DNA from: CAZMRW01 sp964568805
GTDB taxonomy: Bacteria > Pseudomonadota > Gammaproteobacteria > Methylococcales > Methylomonadaceae
Assembly: GCA_964568805.1 (NCBI GenBank)
Contig: CAZMRW010000104.1
Location: 1-13,647, forward strand
Direction of reading: 5' to 3'
DNA: 13,647 nt
Below the pieces are notes generated by a model. That model was not told where the DNA came from. It did not search any database and saw nothing but the letters and a program-made list of their open reading frames with translations. A program made the translations under genes and the position numbers. This document shows positions 8,607 to 13,647 of the stretch, in pieces. Positions within the stretch are counted from its first letter, which is position 1; each line of letters begins with the position of its first letter.

Positions 8607-8720
8607 TGCCAAAGATTGGATATGCCGCCAAGTTTATGAAAACAGGCAGAGTCACCAGAGTAAAAAATGTATTTTCAAGGTAACAGCATATAACCACTGC
8701 AATAAAAAGAGTAACCGACC

Positions 8721-11700
8721 ATGTCCACTCCATTGATCACCCTCATGGGCAAAAGCCATCTGTTCATGCGCAGTACCGCCGGCATCTTGCTGATAACATT
8801 CAGTATGATGATATTGCAGCCAGTCATCGCTGCCGCTCAAGTATCGGGTACTGCCATGGCAACGGCAGTACCGGATAAAAGCGCCGAAACCCAGATGTCG
8901 CAAACCTTGGAGAAAATCGAGAATAAACTGACGGGACTTGAAAACAAGCTGCAAAACCGTCAGGACGCCGATGCCGAACGCAATGAGCTCAAACAATTAA
9001 AATCAACTCTGAAACATCTCGATGCCTCGGTCAGGGCAAACTTAGTCCAGATTGAACAGCAAATCCACGACCATCATTTACCGAAAGTCATTCTCGAACG
9101 CCATCAGGCCATGGGAGCCAATTACAGCGAGAAACTGCAGGCTTTGACCGATGAACTTGACGGTGTTGAAATAGCCAGCGAAGTGGCCGGTCGCCTGAAC
9201 CATATTAGAAACGCCAAAGGCCAGTTAAACGCCAATCAAAAAAAACGTTCGCAATTACCTTTCGATCCAAGCAATTTGCCTTTTAAAGCCTCTGAAAACA
9301 AATCCCGGCCGCCTAAAGAAACCAAGGAAGAACTTGAGCAAATCATCGCACAAAACGCCCCTGTGCAATTTGCCGCTCTGGAGTTAAACAGCGGTATGTT
9401 GGCAATGTCCGTATCAGCATCAATTACCCCTGTTGCGGCAGATCTGGCCGAAAACGAAGAGGTGCAGATCACCGAGGACATCAAGGCTTTGGCCGCGCAA
9501 CTGAATCATCAACCCGTTGCCATCTATAACTGGGTCAGAAACAATACCGACTATATTCCCACCTATGGGTCCCTTCAAGGTTCACAGGTAACGCTGGTCA
9601 ACAAACGCGGCAACGCATACGATACCGCAAGCCTGTTAATTGCCTTGCTGCGCGCCTCTAATATTCCGGCCCGCTATGCCTACGGCACTGTACAAATACC
9701 AATTGAAAAAGTCATGAACTGGGTGGGCGGCGTCAAAACCCCACTGGCCGCTTTGGACCTTATGGGGCAGGGCGGTATTCCGAACATAGCCTTAACCCAA
9801 GGCGGCGTGATCAAATACGGCAAACTGGAACATATCTGGGTCGAGGCATGGATTGATTATTATCCCAGCCGGGGGGCGAAAAATAAAACCGGAGATAGAT
9901 GGGTGCCGTTGGATGCGAGCTTTAAACAGTATGATTACAGTCAAGGCATGGACATCAATAATAATGTACCTTTTGATACAGTCTTACTTGATCAAGTGCT
10001 CCAATCTGCCCAGATCAATTCAACAGAAGGTTCCATAACTAATATAGACCAGAATCAAATCAAAACGCTTGTTGACGCCTATCAAACACAGGTTGATGCA
10101 CATATAAAAGCAACCAAGTCAGATTCGACCGTAGGCGATGTAATCGGCAACAAAATTATTCCCTCCCAGGATAATCCGATTTTGGCATCGGGTTTACCTT
10201 ATCAGATGCTCCAAACCGCCGGAAACTTTGCGGAGATGACAGATACTCTCAGACACCAGATAAAGTTCCAGTTTTATGCCTCGGCAACCGACCAGTCCCT
10301 TGGCAATCCGGCCTTTAGCTATACTACCAGCCTGGCAAAGCTCGGCGCTCAGAGAATCAGCTTTGCCTATGAACCGTCGACCGATGCCGACAAAGCCGTC
10401 ATGGATACCGCATTTGAAGGCTATCAAATCCGGTTTCCTGCCTATCTGGTCAAGATGACTCCCGTTATAAAAATTGAAAGCCAACGGGTGGCGGGCAGCG
10501 GTGCATATACCGTCGGTACAGACCAGATTTTCACGGTGGAAGTAAAAACACCCTGGTACACTGAGTCTCGCAATTATCAGGTCACCTCGGGCGATGTCTG
10601 GGTGCTAGGGGTCAATGCGGCTGGCATGACGCCGCAAGCGTTTGAAAAGCGAATCCAAACTCACAATCTCAGTGCCGGCGACCGCTCTGACTTTACCGAA
10701 GAGATGTATCACCAGATCATGTTGGGTTACTGGGGGGAACTGAACGCCTTTGAAGACGTCATCGCCGCCGCCACGGATATCCGATACAATCAACTGCCCG
10801 CACACGGATTTGCCGGCAGCCCGGTCAGCGTCATCTATAACTTTGGCATTCCAAGGTGGGCTTCTTATAAAAGCCGGATACTGGACGTCAAAGAAAATCA
10901 GATGACTGCCGTACATATCCGTAACGAAAACGGACAAACCGCAAACTATCTCCGGAAAACAGGACTGATGGGTTCTTATCTGGAGTCCGGCATTTATGAC
11001 CAGGCGTTTTTAATGGAGCCGGGTTATTCGATGTCCGCGGTCACTGCTTTAGCAAAGGCCAATGAGCACGGTATTCCCATTTACCACATTACCGACGCCA
11101 ATCTTCAGGTCGCCCTGACTAAGCTGACCGTCGATGCTGATATCAAGAACGACATTATCAACGCCGTCAATGCCGGGCTTGAAGTAACGGTTTCACGCGA
11201 CCCAATACAAGTGGCCGACTTTACCGGCGCCGGCTATATTATTACCGACCCGGTCACAGGTTCCGGTAGTTACCGCATCAGCGGCGGACGGGAAGGTAAT
11301 AACTCGTCTGCACCGCAGGCGGTTTATCCGTTGCCGCAGATGCCGGCTACGCCAATTTTTGGACTCATGATGCGATCAGCTTTGCGGACTGCGGGCGCGA
11401 GTTTAGTTACCGAAGGAGGTGTTATTATTGGGATTGTCGCAGCCCCTGAAATTGCCACCCTTGGCGCTTTGTTGTCTCTTTTGTTTGTCATGATGACAAT
11501 CATGCAAAGTGTTTCTCAAGAGACTATCGATCTTCATTATCCGCGTTTGAATGAACCTGAACGCCTTCGACACTATACCCGCAAATCGAACATACCATTC
11601 ATCATTAACGGCATTTTAGGTAATGGAATTTTATATGCATCGGATTCGACGGGAGATTTTGGCGAAGGTGTTTATTTTGTAGATCCTACTGAGCTTGTAA

Positions 11701-12032
11701 AAGATACAGCAGGTGTTCCTAATTTATTTGGAGTGAATTTATCCGTGAAGTGTCCTCCGACAACAGAACAGAAAGATGAAATAGCCAAAATATATAATAT
11801 TCCAGGCCGTAATCAACCTACCGACGGCACATCATTGACCGGCTATATTGAGTTAGTATTAGTACGAGAGAATTACTTTAAAATTAAAAGGCCAATAAAC
11901 GATAAAAATGCCATAGAAATAATCATCGAGGCACCGTTAGTCTCGCTACCGAAATCAACTGCCGCTAGTGGAAAAGCTCTAATAATTGACGGTTGGAATC
12001 TTCGCATCGATCAGGCCAGCTCATGTTACTAA
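8721..12032 (+). CDS. Secreted transglutaminase-like protein with C-terminal ADP-ribosyltransferase (HYD1-type) toxin domain
   Basis: The 1103-residue protein starts with a long signal peptide (about 1-39, ending VIAAAQ), then a coiled coil at about 55-175. A transglutaminase-like domain spans about 245-400: the GNAYDTASLLIALLRASNIPARYAYG stretch is recognisable in GNAYDTASLL (297-306) and NIPARYAYG (314-322), with HIWVEAW (371-377) and WVPLDAS (394-400). The usual nucleophile Cys is Ala299 (GCA, 9615-9617), while H371 and D398 remain, so catalysis is unlikely. The middle, about 560-856, ends in GYIITDPVTGSGSYRISGG, which I recall from other proteobacterial transglutaminase-domain proteins, often found with RHS genes; no RHS repeats occur here. 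A hydrophobic stretch at about 895-930 precedes the C-terminal domain (about 940-1103). The ATG at 8721 has weak AAAGAG at 8706-8711; Met16 would also give a signal peptide but has no Shine-Dalgarno. I infer an exported polymorphic toxin; targets and delivery route are unknown. Confidence 0.8.
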   Translation: MSTPLITLMGKSHLFMRSTAGILLITFSMMILQPVIAAAQVSGTAMATAVPDKSAETQMSQTLEKIENKLTGLENKLQNRQDADAERNELKQLKSTLKHLDASVRANLVQIEQQIHDHHLPKVILERHQAMGANYSEKLQALTDELDGVEIASEVAGRLNHIRNAKGQLNANQKKRSQLPFDPSNLPFKASENKSRPPKETKEELEQIIAQNAPVQFAALELNSGMLAMSVSASITPVAADLAENEEVQITEDIKALAAQLNHQPVAIYNWVRNNTDYIPTYGSLQGSQVTLVNKRGNAYDTASLLIALLRASNIPARYAYGTVQIPIEKVMNWVGGVKTPLAALDLMGQGGIPNIALTQGGVIKYGKLEHIWVEAWIDYYPSRGAKNKTGDRWVPLDASFKQYDYSQGMDINNNVPFDTVLLDQVLQSAQINSTEGSITNIDQNQIKTLVDAYQTQVDAHIKATKSDSTVGDVIGNKIIPSQDNPILASGLPYQMLQTAGNFAEMTDTLRHQIKFQFYASATDQSLGNPAFSYTTSLAKLGAQRISFAYEPSTDADKAVMDTAFEGYQIRFPAYLVKMTPVIKIESQRVAGSGAYTVGTDQIFTVEVKTPWYTESRNYQVTSGDVWVLGVNAAGMTPQAFEKRIQTHNLSAGDRSDFTEEMYHQIMLGYWGELNAFEDVIAAATDIRYNQLPAHGFAGSPVSVIYNFGIPRWASYKSRILDVKENQMTAVHIRNENGQTANYLRKTGLMGSYLESGIYDQAFLMEPGYSMSAVTALAKANEHGIPIYHITDANLQVALTKLTVDADIKNDIINAVNAGLEVTVSRDPIQVADFTGAGYIITDPVTGSGSYRISGGREGNNSSAPQAVYPLPQMPATPIFGLMMRSALRTAGASLVTEGGVIIGIVAAPEIATLGALLSLLFVMMTIMQSVSQETIDLHYPRLNEPERLRHYTRKSNIPFIINGILGNGILYASDSTGDFGEGVYFVDPTELVKDTAGVPNLFGVNLSVKCPPTTEQKDEIAKIYNIPGRNQPTDGTSLTGYIELVLVRENYFKIKRPINDKNAIEIIIEAPLVSLPKSTAASGKALIIDGWNLRIDQASSCY
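11538..12029 (+). other. C-terminal toxin domain, HYD1-type ADP-ribosyltransferase-like
   Basis: Residues about 940-1103 of the transglutaminase-like protein carry LRHYT (949-953), then a helix with IINGILGNGI (961-970), then GDFGEGVYFVD (978-988), and later GYIELVLV (1041-1048). This order (H-Y-T near the start, an I-L-x-x-G-I helix, a G-x-G-V-Y-F strand, a late acidic strand) is how I know the Tox-ART-HYD1 family, with H951 and Y985 as likely active-site positions and E1044 a possible third. ADP-ribosyltransferases of this kind modify target-cell macromolecules using NAD. Counted by hand, GC is about 38% over 11641-11940, against about 51% in five sampled rows (10801-10920 and 11101-11280). 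That fits a swapped-in toxin cassette. Family assignment is by eye. Confidence 0.6.
12013..12025 (+). promoter_or_regulatory. Ribosome binding site and start inside the toxin gene end
   Basis: AGG at 12013-12015 lies inside the last codons of the toxin gene, 7 nt before the ATG at 12023-12025. The toxin stop TAA is at 12030-12032, so ribosomes ending toxin synthesis are placed on the immunity start. This sets the start of the downstream gene. Confidence 0.5.
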
Positions 12033-13297
12033 TTTCGCCCAATAATATGCATTCGCTTCGGGATGCCGTAATTGTTGAATTAAAGAGTAATAGTCCCTTG
12101 GGTGCCCTCCATGTGCTGCAAGTTTTTCCTGAATTGGCAAAAGATTCGGAAGTACAGACGCATATTCTTCCATGGCTGTCTTCTCCCGCCGGTGGTTTTC
12201 GTCGGTATTCCGCTCAAGTCCTGCATGAAGCGGGGGCACCGGAAGGTATCCGGCATATCACTTATAATTCCTTGCATTATCATCCCTTGCTAAAGGTTGA
12301 TAATTTACTTGGGTCTGCTTGGAGCAATATTGCAACACGATTTTCCGGCGCATTGACCGATGAATGTATCGACTTGCTCATCGATGATATGAGTAGAGAC
12401 AGGCCCTTTTATAAAATGAACGACAATCCTTTTTTTCATGGTTTTACCTTGGGTATATCATCGAATCCCAAAATAGTGCCCCAAATGCTTTCTCAAATGG
12501 AACTGGACGGTGCACAGGCGCTTTACGCCGCATTTGTCTTAAGCCTGCACGGGAATGATCATGGACGCTGCCATTTGGAGCAAGCCGCCCTGGACGGCAC
12601 CAACCCGTTTATAGCCTTGGTAGGGCTAGCTTGTTTACCCAAGGAAAAAAATACCTTACAACTATTTCGTCCTTATGCGGAAGGTACTCATGACGTTTTT
12701 CGAACTTGGCGAAAGTGTTTTCATAGAGATATTCGTGAAGAAGCCGAACGCTTAATATACTTGTTAAGTTGCGATGAGATGCCGCTGTACTCATTGCTGC
12801 GGAATTTTTTTTCAAAACCGTTGGGAGAGACAGCGCTTTTTAAGCATTTCAATATTGCCAATCAGTGTAGACCGGAATTACGGGCAAAGCTGGATACTCC
12901 GGTTTTCTTTGGCAGTCCGGATTACATGGCAATTTGGGGGCGTTGGCATGAACAGGATATTCAAAAATGTCTCGAAGAACAAAAAAAGGCGCTCGAAATA
13001 TTTTTTGAGATTTTCGATACGGCATCATTGAAAGCAGTCCTTCAAATACGCTCCGGTGCTCCACATCATACGAGCGGTGATCAATATATTGACTTAATCC
13101 TTAAGTCAAAGCCGCAAGAACCGTTGTGGCATGTTTACGATAGACACATTGACCAGTGGTTTATCAAAGGATTTAGGGTTGAACTGGAATATGAGGATTA
13201 TTATCATGCAGGAATCGACTGGTTTAAGCGGCATGAAAGATATATATGGAATTTTATCCCTTTTTATTTTACTTATTTTCCTCTGAATTTGTCCTGA
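12023..13297 (+). CDS. Probable immunity protein, HEAT-like alpha-helical repeat
   Basis: I do not recognise a named family for this 424-residue protein. It has no signal peptide and reads as serial amphipathic helix pairs, for example LGALHVLQVFPELA (26-39), EVQTHILPWLSSP (43-55) and GAQALYAAFVLSLHG (163-177), which suggests a HEAT-like solenoid; the last third is rich in aromatic residues. The ATG at 12023 was chosen over an upstream TTG at 11993 because AGG at 12013-12015 lies 7 nt before it, and because its ATG sits 7 nt before the toxin stop codon, giving a 10-nt overlap (12023-12032) that implies translational coupling. A cytoplasmic protein encoded directly after, and overlapping, a secreted toxin C-terminus is the usual place for an immunity gene. 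It is larger than most immunity proteins. The function is inferred from position; an unrelated HEAT-repeat protein is the alternative. Confidence 0.7.
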   Translation: MLLISPNNMHSLRDAVIVELKSNSPLGALHVLQVFPELAKDSEVQTHILPWLSSPAGGFRRYSAQVLHEAGAPEGIRHITYNSLHYHPLLKVDNLLGSAWSNIATRFSGALTDECIDLLIDDMSRDRPFYKMNDNPFFHGFTLGISSNPKIVPQMLSQMELDGAQALYAAFVLSLHGNDHGRCHLEQAALDGTNPFIALVGLACLPKEKNTLQLFRPYAEGTHDVFRTWRKCFHRDIREEAERLIYLLSCDEMPLYSLLRNFFSKPLGETALFKHFNIANQCRPELRAKLDTPVFFGSPDYMAIWGRWHEQDIQKCLEEQKKALEIFFEIFDTASLKAVLQIRSGAPHHTSGDQYIDLILKSKPQEPLWHVYDRHIDQWFIKGFRVELEYEDYYHAGIDWFKRHERYIWNFIPFYFTYFPLNLS

Positions 13298-13316
13298 CAA
13301 TTCTTAAACGCGTTAA

Positions 13317-13472
13317 TCCCTATTTCGGGCGGTCTATGATATAGAAGCGATACGGACATACCTGAACAAAGACTGCGAATTGTGTTCAGACAAGTTTAAG
13401 GATGAAATCGAAAGCATTTTGGAACCGCGTGAGCCAAAATTGCACCGCAGGGCGACCAAGGAAACTAAATGA
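13317..13472 (+). pseudogene. C-terminal remnant of a REP-associated tyrosine transposase (RAYT, IS200/IS605-like)
   Basis: The frame opens right after a TAA at 13314-13316 and runs 51 codons to TGA at 13470-13472 without a start codon. It begins SLFRAVYDIEAIRTYLN and continues with DKFKDEIESILEPR. This matches the tail I know from RAYT proteins: a Y-R-x-L-F segment, an A-I-R helix, then a (D/S)-x-(R/K)-F-K-x-E-I-E helix and a basic end. The catalytic HUH and tyrosine parts are missing; the 22 bases between the immunity stop and this frame leave no room for them, so an insertion, deletion or recombination event has joined the two. The call rests on a short match by eye, helped by the RAYT-type flanking sequence that follows. 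Confidence 0.6.
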
Positions 13473-13563
13473 TGACGACGAAAAGTAACCTGATCAGTTT
13501 TCCCCAGTAGAAACGTAAATCGTTGTAGAAAAGTTTTCAATTCAAGATAAAATCTGACTAAGA

Positions 13564-13589
13564 AGTAAAGGGGTCAAGTAAAGGGGTCA
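13564..13589 (+). repeat. 13-bp tandem direct repeat at a RAYT-type flank
   Basis: AGTAAAGGGGTCA occurs twice back to back at 13564-13576 and 13577-13589. The sequence continues GGTTCGAATGGCAC. From memory, GGGGTCAGG-type sequences recur beside RAYT/IS200-like genes in many proteobacteria. TGGCAC recurs at the right edge (13642-13647), so another copy may continue outside the window. Confidence 0.65.
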
Positions 13590-13647
13590 GGTTCGAATGG
13601 CACTTACTTAAGCTATAACCGAATGAATTAAAAAGAAAAGCTGGCAC

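Larger units (their letters stand above)
13298..13647. other. Decayed mobile-element DNA downstream of the immunity gene
   Basis: No intact gene is seen. The stretch holds the C-terminal remnant of a RAYT transposase (13317-13472), about 90 nt of unassigned AT-rich DNA, and a tandem repeat with a GGGGTCAGG-type flank (13564 onward) that runs to the window edge. No intrinsic terminator for the toxin-immunity genes could be found between 13298 and 13320. Confidence 0.55.

Noticed and set aside
11993..12022. Upstream TTG start for the immunity gene, adding ten residues.
   Set aside because: It has no Shine-Dalgarno and would create a 40-nt overlap. The ATG at 12023 has AGG at a good distance and couples to the toxin stop.
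8721..12032. RHS/YD-repeat toxin.
   Set aside because: No YD repeats, RHS core motif or DPxGL-type junction are found. The scaffold is transglutaminase-like instead.
1..13647. CRISPR array, rRNA or intact insertion sequence.
   Set aside because: No regularly spaced repeats, rRNA signatures or complete transposase with terminal repeats were seen in the window.

Overview
The window reads as a chromosomal accessory region of a Gram-negative bacterium, most likely a gammaproteobacterium. Moderate GC, envelope-targeted multi-domain proteins and a REP-associated transposase remnant would fit a methanotroph of the Methylobacter/Methylomonas kind, but that genus-level guess comes from recalled architecture and is weak. 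All four real genes are on the + strand.

Layout: (1) 1-333, no gene, a few short inverted repeats. (2) 334-2001, a HerA-like (DUF87/FtsK-HerA superfamily) hexameric DNA-translocase ATPase with intact Walker A and B motifs; no NurA, SIR2 or other nuclease partner is visible beside it. (3) 2002-2417, AT-rich intergenic region with a candidate promoter and a long leader. (4) 2418-8606, a 2062-residue secreted modular protein: signal peptide, alpha/alpha-toroid repeats like prenyltransferases, four carboxypeptidase-regulatory-like beta sandwiches, CARDB, seven FG-GAP/VCBS propeller repeats, second CARDB, further beta sandwiches, a cysteine-free GATase1/ThuA-like Rossmann domain, a DUF11-like domain and a helical tail. 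(5) 8721-12032, a 1103-residue secreted protein: signal peptide, coiled coil, transglutaminase-like domain whose catalytic Cys is Ala, a long conserved middle region, a hydrophobic segment, and an AT-rich C-terminal domain resembling the HYD1-type ADP-ribosyltransferase toxins. (6) 12023-13297, a 424-residue cytoplasmic alpha-helical (HEAT-like) protein whose ATG overlaps the toxin stop codon; the expected position of an immunity gene. (7) 13298-13647, decayed mobile DNA: the C-terminal tail of a REP-associated tyrosine transposase (RAYT) and a 13-bp tandem repeat with a RAYT-type flanking sequence.

How it may work together: genes 4-6 look like one polymorphic-toxin locus. The giant protein and the transglutaminase-like protein would be exported by Sec, the first as an adhesive or carrier surface partner and the second presenting an ADP-ribosylating tip; the overlapping downstream gene would protect the producer. 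The module has no RHS/YD repeats, no filamentous haemagglutinin repeats and no visible secretion-system marker, so the delivery route is unknown and is the potentially new part. The toxin-immunity reading is inference from domain order, gene overlap and the local GC drop.
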